From: Geosiphon pyriformis | Taxonomy: Eukaryota > Glomeromycota > Glomeromycetes > Archaeosporales > Geosiphonaceae | NCBI GenBank assembly: GCA_016748015.1 | Contig: JAAOMT010000776.1 | Coordinates: 617,496-681,495 of the forward strand | Length of the DNA: 64,000 nucleotides | Reading direction: 5' to 3' | Part shown: positions 34,202 through 45,612 of the stretch, in pieces | Layout of the letters: each line of letters begins with the position of its first letter | Position numbering within the stretch: position 1 is the stretch's first letter | Position numbers and translations under genes: made by a program | Notes under the pieces: model-generated | Told to the model about the DNA's origin: nothing | The model's input: only the letters and a program-made list of their open reading frames with translations | Database searches by the model: none

Positions 34202-36989
34202 ATGGGAGATTCACAACCAAGTATTGTTCGAAACCTTTCTGAACGAGAAAATGCTTATGATTCTAGTGAGTGCAAATAATCAAGTCTTTTTTTTTACGTT
34301 GTTACCCCAAACCCTTTTTGACAGTATTTTTCTGAGCATCTAGCAAGCCTCGCGGGGTTGAAAGTTGCCCACGCTGTTGAAGACTTCATAGATGGCCAAG
34401 AACGGATCTTGGTACTGAAAGATTCTGGCATTCTTGAAAATGAAGGTATGGTTATCGACGGCTCCCCAATTTTTGCTTTCTTTAATAGCCTTTCAAAATT
34501 TTATAAAAATCCATACGTTTTTCCCGACAGGAAAAATTGATATCAATTTGTAAATACTTTAGAAGAGGGGGATCAGCTCATAAGTATTCAGCTTGAAGAA
34601 GAAGCACGACTTCGAAAAAATATAGAGAATCGCAAAAAGAAGCCTGCTTACACTGCCTACGATGACGAGGAATTTTTATTTGGTGTTGGGCAGAAGCCAG
34701 GTGTCTTGTCACATTATGACGAAGAAATTGAAGGGCCAAAGAGAAACGTATGTCTGATCAGTTTTATGATCTAGATGTCATCCTCAACCCAGTTAATTTT
34801 TTATTGAACCTAGGCTTTCACCCTAAGTAATAATGGGACTGTTCAACTAGATGAAGATGAAAGAAAACAACAAGTTGCCGAGAATTTGAAGGGCCAACCG
34901 ATTTCCCTTACTTTTGATAGTGAGTTGTCAAAATTTTAAAATCTCTCACATTTTACTTTTAACTCATTTCTAAATGTCTTAATTAAAAAGAGATGCGTGA
35001 AATAAAGGATTATTATACCAAAGAAGAAGCTGACACTACTTTGAAAAAATCAAAGGTGTGGAGTGAGAATGCTCTATTATTTAATGATACTGTACTTTTA
35101 CTAAATTGTTTTATATATTATTTAGAGCAAAAAGAAGCGAAAGGTTAGAAAGAAAACGACTGACGAAGAGGATATTGTTGAAAATTCAATTGAAAAGCTG
35201 AAGTCAGATACAAATGGTTCATCCGTGACCCCCGTCTTTCAAAGCCAGGGTCAAATGAAACTTGAAGAAGATATCAATTACGTTGATGACGACGACCTTC
35301 AGCAAGCTTTAGCAAGGGCGAGAAGGATGGCAAACAAAAAAGTGATAAAATCTAGTGTTGAGGAAATCGCAAGAAATTGTAAGCACGATTTTCGTATCTC
35401 TTTTTTTAGACTATAAACGAATCGTTCGATAATTAAAGCTTTTTTTAGTGAAACAAAACAAAAATGAAAGAAATGAGGAGGAAGAATCACTTGCTGGGGA
35501 TCTCGTGATATCAGACACAACGGAATTTGTAAGATCACTCACCATATCGCAGTCAATACCAAAATTGATGGAAGCAGGTTTTACACCATCCGTACCCCAA
35601 AAATCGGTCCAGCAACAGAAAGAAGATGAGGATGAGGATGGAGAATCACCGCAAGATCTAGAAATGGATGAAGCGACCACTCAGGAAAAACATGGTGGTT
35701 GGGAAGCTGCTGGTTTAGTTCAAGATCAAGAAATGGCACAAATTCAAGAAGAGACTAAATTGGTTTGCTATCCGAATGTGTTCTTTGTTTATCAAAACTC
35801 GACATTCTTAATAATTCTACCAAATATTATTATTTTCAGACTGCCGTAGTGGAGGAAGAGCCTTTAGTTAGTAGCGGAATGGCTGCAACCTTGGCGTTAT
35901 TGCAGCAAAAGGGTACTAATTTCAATTCTGGTTCGCTCACAGTGCTTCACTTTTATTAATAAAAACTAAGGTTTTTGCCTAATATTAAAGGGTTCTCAAT
36001 AAAGCCATCTACAGAGCAATTAGATAAGGAGCGTATACAAAGAGAACGGCAGAAGTGGCTTGGGGAACAGCGAAAGAAGGATATTGAAAGACAAAATGAA
36101 CGTGAGCGTGAAAAACAAAAAGCCAAAGAAAAAGGTTATCGTGGAGGTGGCGGAGGAGGTGGTGGAGGAGGAGGTGGAGGAGGTGGTGGTGGTGGTGGGG
36201 GTGGTCGTGATAACGACAGTGCTTACCGTGACCGTGAACATATGAGAGAAATGGAGGCTCGATTTAAAGATTACAAACCAGACGTAAATCTTGAATATGT
36301 CGACGAGTTTGGCAATCAACTTACACCGAAAGAAGTAGGCTATTGTTTCCTATCAATTGCTTGTCTGTTCTGGTTACTGTTTGAGCACAGATTGCATTTA
36401 GCTTATTCCCCATAAAATTCAAGGCTTTCAGGCAACTTTCACACAAGTTCCATGGCAAATCATCTGGGAAAGCCAAAACAGAAAAACGGCTCAAAAAGCT
36501 GGAAGAAGAACGTAAACTCAAAGCAATGAGCAGTATTGACACGCCCTTAAACATGGCAACGGCATTACAAGAACGACAGAAAGCCAGTGGAAGTGCACAT
36601 GTTGTTCTATCCGTCGGTAACAGAGCGTATGTATTTTTATTTAAAGTAGTTCAAAGTTTTTAAACAACTTGAAAAAAATTAATAATTTTTTCGTTGAAAT
36701 TGGTTCTCTTGATGAAAAGTGTTGTCCCGCCTAGCATGGTATTAAATAATGGTAGATCCGGAACATCTCGGATATCAGGGACCAGTTCGGTTATCAGTCC
36801 GAGCATTATAACAGTAAATGGGGGATTAACTGGCCAAAGTATGAATGCGCCCGAACGAGAAAAGGTAATTTCAAACAGGTGTTTCTTTTCATATACTTCA
36901 AAATTTACTTAATAAAGCCTTTTTAGGTCACCTTTGGCTTGAAGCGTAAAGCGGAATCTGAACAAGAGAAGCCTACAAAGAAACGTTGA
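34202..36989 (+). CDS. SART1/Snu66, U4/U6.U5 tri-snRNP-associated splicing factor
   Basis: Exons 34202-34265 (tentative), 34325-34445, 34563-34747, 34814-34919, 34991-35055, 35126-35378, 35449-35762, 35840-35912, 35991-36334, 36424-36626, 36720-36864, 36927-36989. All but the first junction agree in phase; exons 2-12 sum to 624 codons with the stop. Landmarks in family order: LAGLKVAHAVEDF, LSHYDEEIEGPKR, TKEEADTTLKKSKSKKKRKV, DTTEFVRSLTI, VVEEEPLVSSGMAATLALLQ, NLEYVDEFGNQLTPKEAF, RQLSHKFHGKSSGKAKTEK and the C-terminal VTFGLKRKAE. SART1 helps recruit the tri-snRNP to the pre-spliceosome. Exon 9 carries a run of about 22 Gly. The N-terminal region found in other SART1 proteins (ETNKLR..LGLKPL and the following helical part) is missing upstream of 34202. 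Confidence 0.9.
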
Positions 36990-37270
36990 TCCAAGGTCAC
37001 TTCATACATATCTTCAAAATAGTGCCTCTTACACATTTGGTCCTCGAATACATTTTCCCATGATAATTTGAGGGATCGGAGCGCGAACTCAAAATGTGGC
37101 GGACCTAAATAAATGTCTTATTAAGCATGTAGATCTATACTAGTTTTCCAGCATTTTCTTCTCGTTAGCATTTGAAATCAGTACATTATATAGGTTTTAT
37201 TAATTCTAAAACAAAACTCAATATAGGTTATTCCAGAAAACAATCTGAACCAAACACTGCTTGAACTTAG
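36990..37270. other. Intergenic spacer
   Basis: About 280 bp between convergent 3' ends. No feature is seen. Confidence 0.4.
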
Positions 37271-37768
37271 TTAAGTATATGGAGTATTTTTAAATGAACT
37301 AAATTTGAAATTTGAAAAACAAACTGACGCATAAGAAAATAAAGTATTTCCCACAGCAGCTAAAAAAAATATACTACCCCAGATTCCCAAGTTACTGGTT
37401 GCGCTTGGGGAAGAGTTAAGAACAATTGTTTGGGTTACTGTTGCAGGGGAGAATTTTTCAGCTTGTGTGGACTTTGGGGATTCTGTCAAAGAAACTGTTG
37501 GGGAAATAATTGGCTGCATTTGCGGAATTTTTTGCCAATTGTTCGTATCCTTAGTATGTTGCTCTACCAGATTTCCTTGTATAGGTTTGACTATAGGCTG
37601 TGTACTCGGTTTTAGCTTTATTGTTTCTGATGGGATTTCAGATGAAGTTGAGGGGATTAGACCTCTAGTTAAGTCATTTATATCTGGTATTTTTGGTTTC
37701 TTTAATGCTTCAATTCCGAAAGAATTTATCCCTATTGCTAACAACATCAAATTAAAATATTTTTTCAT
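37271..37768 (-). CDS. Small secreted or surface-anchored Ser/Thr/Pro-rich protein
   Basis: Intronless, 165 residues. It begins with a likely signal peptide (MKKYFNLMLLAIGINSFGIEA), followed by a Pro/Ser/Thr/Lys-rich disordered middle (STSSEIPSETIKLKPSTQPI) that should be O-glycosylated if secreted. Residues about 127-150 are hydrophobic (LGIWGSIFFLAAVGNTLFSY), followed by a short polar tail. That gives two readings: a type I membrane protein, or a GPI-anchored precursor with an unusually long tail. No cysteine framework and no known domain. Located convergent with SART1. Function unknown; a cell-wall or host-interface role is only a guess. Confidence 0.6.
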   Translation of the reverse strand: MKKYFNLMLLAIGINSFGIEALKKPKIPDINDLTRGLIPSTSSEIPSETIKLKPSTQPIVKPIQGNLVEQHTKDTNNWQKIPQMQPIISPTVSLTESPKSTQAEKFSPATVTQTIVLNSSPSATSNLGIWGSIFFLAAVGNTLFSYASVCFSNFKFSSFKNTPYT

Positions 37769-37802
37769 TTGGTTAGAGAGGATGCTGCCTTTTCATCTTT
37801 AA

Positions 37803-38283
37803 ATTCCTAATTTATATATACTTCGCATGCCGTGATTATGTCTTCATCCAAATTGATGCTTTAGAGAGAATACTGATGGGTGGTAAGGGACTGATTAATC
37901 TTGGCGAATTCCAATAATCAATTTTCATTCATATTCATTGTTCTGGTTGTGATGCAATTTGTTTTTAGGCAAAGAAGACCAATTCTTTCCTAGCTTGATG
38001 TTGATTAACTTTGATATTGATTAAATGATCAATATGATCATTTTCGAAATTGAAGGAGTATTCAAAGTTCAAAGATTGGTTTCAGGTGAAATAGGTAATA
38101 TAACTACAAGTTTCCCTATTGGGAACAAAGAAAGAAGTATTATATACATATTTGTAATTGGAAAAGGAAAAATTATTATTGCCCCTAGCCTTTTAAGAGC
38201 TACATAATTTGATGGGCACTATAGTAACTAGGATTATTTAATTTCTTTTATCGATACACGTCGGGAATGTTGTGTGAGTGACG
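37803..38283. other. Intergenic, no supported gene
   Basis: Contains a 60-codon plus-strand ORF at 38025-38207 (starts NMIIFEIEGVFKVQRLV) without recognisable features. It may be an exon of an undetected gene or chance. Confidence 0.35.
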
Positions 38284-38700
38284 CATTTACATATTAGCAT
38301 TCCAATCCATTTTGTCGAGCAGGCACTCCAGCATACCATGAATCTGAAAAATACCGAATAAAAATTTGAGGTACTTGGTTGCAACGTAGCTTTTACAGGA
38401 TCGGCACGTCCTCTCGAACAAAGCCAATGACAATTGAATTATCATATATGTCCAATAATAGCTTCGAAAAGGCCCCTTGCTTTCCAGAGTAGTAGTCAAA
38501 TTTTAGCTTTCCAAATCGCATAGCACCATAGAAGGAATTTGGGGTGTGATGAACATAGAATCATAGTAATAACATTGATTTTTCAATCCAACAGGGATTC
38601 AAACCACCTCTAACAGGAATTGTCTTCCAAGGTTTAGTTGTGAAGCCTTTAACCAATTTAGCGTCTAAACCGGTCTCCAAATCTCTCAAAGTTGAAAATT
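38284..38700 (-). pseudogene. C2-domain-like coding remnant
   Basis: Minus-strand text TKPWKTIPVRGGLNPCWIEK (about 38635-38580), then, in another frame, GAMRFGKLKFDYYSGKQGAF and LLLDIYDNSIVIGF (about 38525-38415). The order GG.NP.W.E followed by a L.I.YD..IGF strand matches a C2 domain's central and late strands, but Asp ligands are not convincing, the frame changes and stops intervene. No start or intron model works, so I call it a broken gene. Alternative: exons of an unusual gene with introns I could not find. Confidence 0.35.
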
Positions 38701-40241
38701 ATTAACTCGATTAAAATTTTTTATAAAATGTATGATTTTAATATAAATAAGATTTCAACATATTTTTAATATTAAACATTGCTGCATTACACATTAGGAA
38801 TAGTTTAAGTGAGTGAATAATTATTTTAACAAAAATAAATCAATTATTAATTTATAAGATATTTTGGGGCAATAGAGTATTGTGGCAAAGTTAGCAAAAT
38901 AAATTCGCGTGCGAGAATAAGACATGTGAAAGTATGCCATTGAACAAATGGCATTTTTTATACAACCCATCACAAATTAGTAATACCTCCATCCCCGTTT
39001 TACCTTAAAACATAAAAAATATACTGATTTTGCTCAAACTAATATTAATATTGAAATTGAAGGTTGTTTTTGTAGATTTCTTAATAATAAAATAAAATAG
39101 TCAAACAAAATTTTTATAGTTTCATTCACAAAAAGAGTTGAATTTTTTAGATAAATATTGTTTATTTTAAGTTAATACTGAAATTATTAGAATTATTAAT
39201 TTAATATTTTAGATATTTTAAAAATACAATACTGCATTCAAAAACATACTTATAAATTAAAATAATGATTAATTTTTTTTGATAATAAGTTATTGTAATA
39301 ATTAATTATTTTAAAAATTTTCTAAATGATAATAATATTAAACAATAAAAAAATATAAAAATAGAACGATATATTTTTTAAAACAATGCTTTTTTTTTAA
39401 TGATTTTACCATAATATTTAATTTATTAATAAATTAACTCAATCGTAAAAACTTGGAAAAAGAAAATTGAATTTCGTGTTATTAAATTTCATGTGGGATT
39501 ACTTTTTGCGGATTAAACAAATTAAAAAGACTACTGAGTTTTGAAATAAAAAAATGGTTAAATTATAAATTTATCTGCATTTAAATATTTTTATTTTGCG
39601 TGCTGGTGCTTTCAAATGAATTTCTTGATTTATCTTTATTTTTTATAATATTCTTTTGATTCGTATTCAGAAATTATCATTATTTCATTTCAAAATCTAA
39701 AATAAAGTGATTATTGTGAGTGTGATCATTTAACACTAGAATGTGATTATATAAATATTAAAATTATACTATTTTTATTGTAATGTCAGAAATAAGATTC
39801 ATGTTATAAAATTTTTCTTTTGATTTTATATAATCAATAATTTGTTCAAAGACGATTATTTAGGTGATTTAAAAATAATTTGGAATTACAGTTCTGAATT
39901 GTCCTTAAAGCAAAAAAATGGATAAGCAATGAACGGGATTTCAAATCACATTATATTTTATTTATTTCTCTATATTTTAAATAATGTTAAATATTATCAT
40001 GTTTAGAATTTTTGTATTAAAATAGGCGACTTAATTTTAACTTTTCAGCTGCCATTTACTTTTTATTAATAAATATAAACTTACAAAAAATGTATATACA
40101 TGTATACAACAATACTCTATTAATTAAAAAAATACAAATGTGAATCAATATTTATACAAAAAATAGGATATAAATAGTTTAATGAATTATGGACAGGTTT
40201 CAGTCCAAGTTAGAAATGTTTTTTTTTCCTTGAATCTTCTT
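38701..40241. other. AT-rich intergenic sequence
   Basis: No ORF or repeat is recognisable, apart from a somewhat more G/C-containing patch at about 38865-39005 of unknown nature. It probably contains old repeat sequence. Confidence 0.4.
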
Positions 40242-41667
40242 TTAAAAAAGATTCTGAAATGGTGAAATAATATTATGAATCAATCCGTATAACATTGATG
40301 CTAGTATAGGTGCTACCCAGAAAGTCCAATGATCTGAGAAGGATAATTTTTTGAGATTAAATTTTCGTATAAAATGTTCAAAGGCATACAAAATGCTACA
40401 AAGTTTAGTGCCTTACGTGCAAAATCGGAAACTACCACGGAATAGGCAAAGCATTTAACTGGGTTCAAAGAAGCCCTATTCGTGGGATTAATAAAACCAT
40501 TAGATTATGATATTAACAAGCTGAAGGAAACTCAAGACATTAAAGTATGATCTACAACTCACCCAGCCCATCCCAGATTCAGATTACTACTTAACCAAAC
40601 CAACAATCCAAATGCAGAGCCGATAATAATAGCAACCTCCTTTAATGTAAAATTCTTTTTACAGTGAGGATTAAAAACCACGGAAAACACCATTAAGATA
40701 ATGGCAAAATCAAATGTTGCCTCTGCAATCATTGCCCCGATTGGCGAAATCTCTCGAGTGTCAAAGTTGCAAAGACCGAGTTTAGTTTGCTTTGTAAATT
40801 TCTCAGAGGTTATTGTTTTTAAAAGAAAGGCACCCATTATTCCGCCGAATAATTGAGCAATTATATAAATAAGGCCACGAGGAAGCGACATGAGGCGAGT
40901 GAACATTGTTGCTAACGTTATTAAAGAATTTATATGACCTCCTATAACACGAAAAAATGAACATAAAAGAATGAAAAGTTCCCAAAGAAATTGAGAAATT
41001 AATATTATCTTTTTGAAACGAAAAAGTTTTTTTCAAAATACCTGATATTGGTCCTATAGCAATTATCAGAACAGCAATAATTGGCAAATGTGCAAATCCA
41101 ATCAACAGTGATGGAAAAGGAAATCTGATCAGAGAGGATATTAGAAATCAAGGTTTCAAGCATCAAAAGTTTTATTTCGACAGGTAATACTAACCCTGAT
41201 ACAATTGTACCAACAATTGCAGCACCTACAAAGAATTGCAACAGCAAACTACCCAAGAACTCGACACAAACTTGTCTCCAAAAATTGATAGTATATAAGG
41301 GACGGTAATCACACATGGCTCGTAAACTCAAAAACTCTTCTTCAACAGGAACAGTTGTGTTTTTTAGTGAAGGTATATCAATTACACAAGTCTTTTTAAT
41401 TTCTTCGGGAATGCTAATCATTTGAAGTTTATTTTTATCCTTTGGGAAATCACTTGTCAAAGTGACGACGCTATCTATCGAAACTTCGGTCATGGAACGC
41501 TCTTGGCTTTTCAAGTTAATTGTGCTGACTGGTTCTTCGATAATTCCGTGTTGTTTGATTGGGACCGGATCTTCTGGAATTCTTTCTTCAAACCGGAACC
41601 CATCAGCAACATCTAATGAAGATTGATTTTTACTTTTTGATAAAGGATTATTTTGTCTTTGTTTCAT
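40242..41667 (-). CDS. Divergent aquaporin (MIP family) with altered NPA boxes
   Basis: Five exons: 41667-41195, 41124-41042, 40941-40563, 40475-40417, 40333-40242; 361 residues, all GT-AG and in phase. A cytosolic extension of about 120 residues precedes the channel (MKQRQNNPLSKSKNQSSLDV onward). Channel landmarks: FWRQVCVEFLGSLLLQFFVG (helix 1); GGHINSLITLATMFTRLMSL, where the first NPA box is NSL; LPRGLIYIIAQLFGGIMGAF (helix 3); FDFAIILMVFSVVFNP; GWAGGASLNPVKCFAYSVVV, where the second box is NPV and the usual filter Arg is Lys; and HHWTFWVAPILASMLYGLI (helix 6). Family members move water or small solutes across membranes. With both boxes and the Arg changed, selectivity here cannot be predicted and may not be water. 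No in-frame stop or splice failure, so it appears to be a functional gene. Confidence 0.88.
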
Positions 41668-43120
41668 ACTGAAGTCATTAAGCGTATAGAGAGTCTTTGG
41701 TTACTTGGGCATTCAGCTTTTATATATCCTCCAATTTTTGCAAAAGACTTGATCGTAAGATTTCGGTCTACATTCGCCTTAATTAAATCGCCCCTTTGAG
41801 TCCACCTTTTTTAAAGATTTCCTCATAATGCCGAATGAGGATTGTTATTCTCGAGATTAGATCCGTGTGAAAAAAATTTTTTTTTACATGACGATTTTTG
41901 ATAATCATCGGCTTTGCTTAAATATAGGTCTGCTCGTTTTGTGACAATCTTTGTTATTCGACGATCTTCCTGTCTTATCATTTCATCAACATCCAATTAG
42001 AAATTCAAATTTTGTAAAAAGTAATTTCAGTCTATCACATCAGGACACTCATTGGTTGGGATATTCCCGGTTTATCAACACAAGAAAGTGAAAAAGTTTT
42101 ACTTACATTGAAATAGTAAAAAGTAAAAAATTTTTGTAATTTTTTTAGACAAGATAGTCAAATTTTAAAGAGTCAACTTCAAGTATGCATGCTTCAGTTT
42201 AAGAAAAGTGCTTAATAATAGGGGATAATCGTGACATTTTTGGTTATTACATAAACTTTTTTGTTTTGCTCCAATTCTGGACAGTGATTGAAATCTCAAA
42301 TATTTAGATCGAGATATCAATTTCATTAAGCTACTACTACTTTTTACACTTACTAACAAATTCTTACTTATTTTTATTAGTGGAAAAAAATAAATGTGGA
42401 AATTATGTATTTTACAGATCTTTAGAAACAATTTTCAGCTGTCATAAATTTCATTGTTCTTTAAAAAAAAAAGGAAATAAAGGATCATGGGTACGTCATT
42501 TGAGAATTATTCAATAGAAGGATTCACATAAAAAATTGTGGAATATCATTTCTTTAATTAAAGAACATTTGAGGAAAGGCTGCTCATTGGAATCATAAAG
42601 GATATTTATGTCAAACATTGGAACCATAAATAATATTTATGTCATTCAATCGTGATTGGGTTTTATGGGCGTCATTTCTCTTTACCTTGGCGAGATGACT
42701 CTTTTACCGAGCGAGCCGAAGAGACCTTGCTACATCAAGCTTGTCTCTGAGTTCGACGATCTATATTATGGTATCGGAATGTCAATGTGTCCCCGATACT
42801 TGTGTGAAAATGGTTAGTTCATTAGACTAATTGCCTAGCTCTTAAAGGATGGGCAGCACCTCGATGAAGTTATCTTGATCAATCTTTTAAAGAAAAAAGT
42901 TCAAATATATTGAAATAATCCAATTTATTGAAATGTGATTTCAACTTTTTCTGAAATTAGATTAATATTAGCCAAAAAAATTTCAGTTCAGTATAGAGAG
43001 ACTATGAAGTTATTTTAATAAATTGATATTGCATTTTTGAAAGCCAAGGGTTATAATCATAAAAATAATTTGTTTGGTGAAAAATATAACTTTGAAAGGG
43101 ATAAATTCGAAAAGCCACTC
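41668..43120. other. Intergenic, no supported gene
   Basis: Upstream flank of the aquaporin gene and 3' flank of the O-fucosyltransferase-like gene. The minus-strand ORF 42431-42165 has no motif. The patch 42660-42870 is less A/T-rich and contains a GAGTTCGAC word, but no tRNA cloverleaf can be built around it. Confidence 0.4.
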
Positions 43121-44734
43121 TTACAATATTTTGCCTACCCTCATTGAAGAATCTAACTTTTTCCTTATGGCTTTCCTACCCTTCTTCTTATTCTTCTTCT
43201 TATTTGTAAGAAATGAACTCCCATCCAATTTAACCAGCAAATTTTCCCCATTTGGTACCAAAATATTATGAATATTTGCGGCAAACCCAGAGAATGTGCT
43301 ACCTGGTGTTCCGACAAAATGTTTACTATGAGCAACAACAAGAAGATCTATCATCGGCAAAAGAAATTCTTTCAATGGGGAATTATCAATTGGATTAACA
43401 ATATTATTTAAAGATTCGAGAGTAGAGGTGAAATTTAAAAGGGTCAGGATACAGGGATAGGTATTGAAAATGGGAGATAACGAAGTATCATTTAGCTGAG
43501 CATCTGTGGCTATATAAATTATTTTGGAGGTTGATGATCGTATCGAATCATTCTTTGGAAATCGGCAATTTATCGATGAAGATTGTCGAAGATTATCTTG
43601 ATCAATGTTTGTGACTTCATGTAAAGCCTCCACTATTCTTTCAATTGTCTCTGTTTTGTTTTGTTGAAAGGTCAAATCTCCCATTCTCAAATGTACACCG
43701 ATAAATGACGCCAATCCACCCAGATCATGTATAATGCTCTTGGATATATTGACTAAAGCTGGATGAGAAAATAACATTTTGTCCAATATCGATTTTCGAA
43801 ATTTGAGATTTTCCGAGAATCTTAACCTTAAACGACTAGAGCCGAATATCGAGAACATATGAACCAATTTTTCTGGACGAGATCGTAATTCACACAAATG
43901 TAGTGCTTGTTTGAATGGGACCAGGTTCACAGGTATGTGAGACGAATCATCAAAGAATTGAGGATAATACCTATCTTTATTTTGAATGTAATGTATCTCA
44001 GTTTCAGGATCAACAATTCCTAAACTTGATATCAGCCTCTTGAACGAAAAATCTGGTCGATTAATCATTCGAATGTTATTTCTCACGAATTCCATGTCAA
44101 ACAAGTAATCCCATGGAAGCAGCGTATATGAAGGTTGATTTTGTTGGCATGATAAATCGTCTTCTTCATCACTTAAATATCTACAAGTTTCTGAAACAAT
44201 TTTTCCTGATTTAAATTCGGCCAACAAATGTTGTAGATAAAGTTCTCTTTTCCAAGGTAATGTTTTACCAAGAATTATCGGTGGTACAATTAATGTTCGA
44301 TTCGTGTACCAGGCAAGGATAATTCCATTTATGAGGGAAATTCGTTGATTTGTGAAACCGCTGTGAGGCAAGTAAGTTATATATTTTTCTTGGTGATGAT
44401 TCTTAGAGTTTGATGAAACTTGAGTTTCTTCAGGTTCACATTGAATAGTTGGTTGATGAGTTGATGAATTTTTGATATGATTTTCGAGTTTTTTTGACTC
44501 ATCGGAAATACTCTTATCAAGAAATGTGATATTTACACTCTTATAACTATCCTGACTTTCATTATCAGCAATCGGGTAAGGAAGCAGAGAAATCTTTAAA
44601 ACCTTGTGAATGTAAAATATTGCATAAAAGCTCAAGATTAATCCAATTCCAATTGAAAATTTTCTTTGTAATCTACCAAAATTTCGACGGTTAGAGTTTG
44701 AATAGGATGATGATAAGAATTGATGATTTTTCAT
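43121..44734 (-). CDS. O-fucosyltransferase-like type II membrane protein
   Basis: Single exon, 537 residues. Short basic cytosolic N-terminus, then one membrane anchor at about 26-46 (FSIGIGLILSFYAIFYIHKV), a stem, and a lumenal GT-B-type domain. Motifs of the GDP-fucose O-fucosyltransferase family: YLPHSGFTNQRISLINGI (residues about 121-138, substrate-side loop), GVHLRMGDL (about 346-354, the Arg that contacts GDP-fucose) and HFVGTPGSTFSGFAANIH near the C-terminus. The C-terminal tail is strongly basic (KKKNKKKGRKAIRKK), which is unusual for the family. A Golgi or ER role in glycosylation is family-based inference; donor and acceptor are unknown, and related plant and fungal members of this clan are diverse. 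The gene's 5' flank ends within about 80 bp of an assembly gap. Confidence 0.85.
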   Translation of the reverse strand: MKNHQFLSSSYSNSNRRNFGRLQRKFSIGIGLILSFYAIFYIHKVLKISLLPYPIADNESQDSYKSVNITFLDKSISDESKKLENHIKNSSTHQPTIQCEPEETQVSSNSKNHHQEKYITYLPHSGFTNQRISLINGIILAWYTNRTLIVPPIILGKTLPWKRELYLQHLLAEFKSGKIVSETCRYLSDEEDDLSCQQNQPSYTLLPWDYLFDMEFVRNNIRMINRPDFSFKRLISSLGIVDPETEIHYIQNKDRYYPQFFDDSSHIPVNLVPFKQALHLCELRSRPEKLVHMFSIFGSSRLRLRFSENLKFRKSILDKMLFSHPALVNISKSIIHDLGGLASFIGVHLRMGDLTFQQNKTETIERIVEALHEVTNIDQDNLRQSSSINCRFPKNDSIRSSTSKIIYIATDAQLNDTSLSPIFNTYPCILTLLNFTSTLESLNNIVNPIDNSPLKEFLLPMIDLLVVAHSKHFVGTPGSTFSGFAANIHNILVPNGENLLVKLDGSSFLTNKKKNKKKGRKAIRKKLDSSMRVGKIL

Positions 44735-44790
44735 ATTTTTTTCTTTGAAAAGTGCCTAATATCTGATGTTACGGGTGTTAAAAATGAGGA

Positions 44791-45029
44791 ACACACACAC
44801 ACACACACACANNNNNNNNNNNNNNNNNNNNNNNNNNNNNNNNNNNNNNNNNNNNNNNNNNNNNNNNNNNNNNNNNNNNNNNNNNNNNNNNNNNNNNNNN
44901 NNNNNNNNNNNNNNNNNNNNNNNNNNNNNNNNNNNNNNNNNNNNNNNNNNNNNNNNNNNNNNNNNNNNNNNNNNNNNNNNNNNNNNNNNNNNNNNNNNNN
45001 NNNNNNNNNNNNNNNNNNNNNNNNNNNNN

Positions 45030-45078
<49 letters not shown>
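44791..45078. repeat. (AC)n run, 218-base assembly gap, poly(T) run
   Basis: A CA-dinucleotide run (44791-44811) leads into Ns at 44812-45029, then 49 Ts at 45030-45078. The gap probably failed to assemble because of these simple repeats. It likely hides the last exon of the minus-strand lipase-like gene (analogous to the final 114-nt exon of its paralogue at 59648). Confidence 0.85.
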
Positions 45079-45163
45079 CCAAAAAAAAATTAGAACCATA
45101 ACAATTAATAAATATTTAGGCAATTAAATTTTCGAGATAAATTCTTTTAAAACTTATACTTAC

Positions 45164-45579
45164 GGGATTCTCAAAAGATGATCCTAACCATTTCCATTTA
45201 TCCGGTATAGGAGGACATTCATAAACTTGTATTTTACCCGAATCAATATCTTCTGGACAATCACAGAAATCTTTGTTATTTAGAATCCAATATTCTGTTG
45301 AATGATGAGTCCATGGATAATTGTCTGGTTTTGTTTGAAATCTTGGAACATTATCGTCTTGATTTGTTATTCTATAAACAACTATCTGCCGATTAATGTA
45401 ATTTGCAAATGCTTGATTTCCTATACGTGGTTGTCCATATGTATAGACTGTTATATCTCCAAGGAATGATTGTTTCAATAGTAATGCGGCAAGTACTGCA
45501 AACGCTGGATAAAAAAGTTGATATCAATGTTTTTTGAGATAACAGTATATATATATATATATATATACGACACCCATAC

Positions 45580-45612
<33 letters not shown>

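Noticed and set aside
36020-36319. Thr/Ser-rich minus-strand ORF
   Set aside because: Mirror image of the Gly run and charged helix in exon 9 of SART1.
42660-42870. Possible tRNA around the GAGTTCGAC word
   Set aside because: No acceptor, D or anticodon stem can be paired around it.
44720-45127. ORFs across the assembly gap near 45 kb
   Set aside because: They are made of Ns, a CA run and poly(T); no protein can be inferred.
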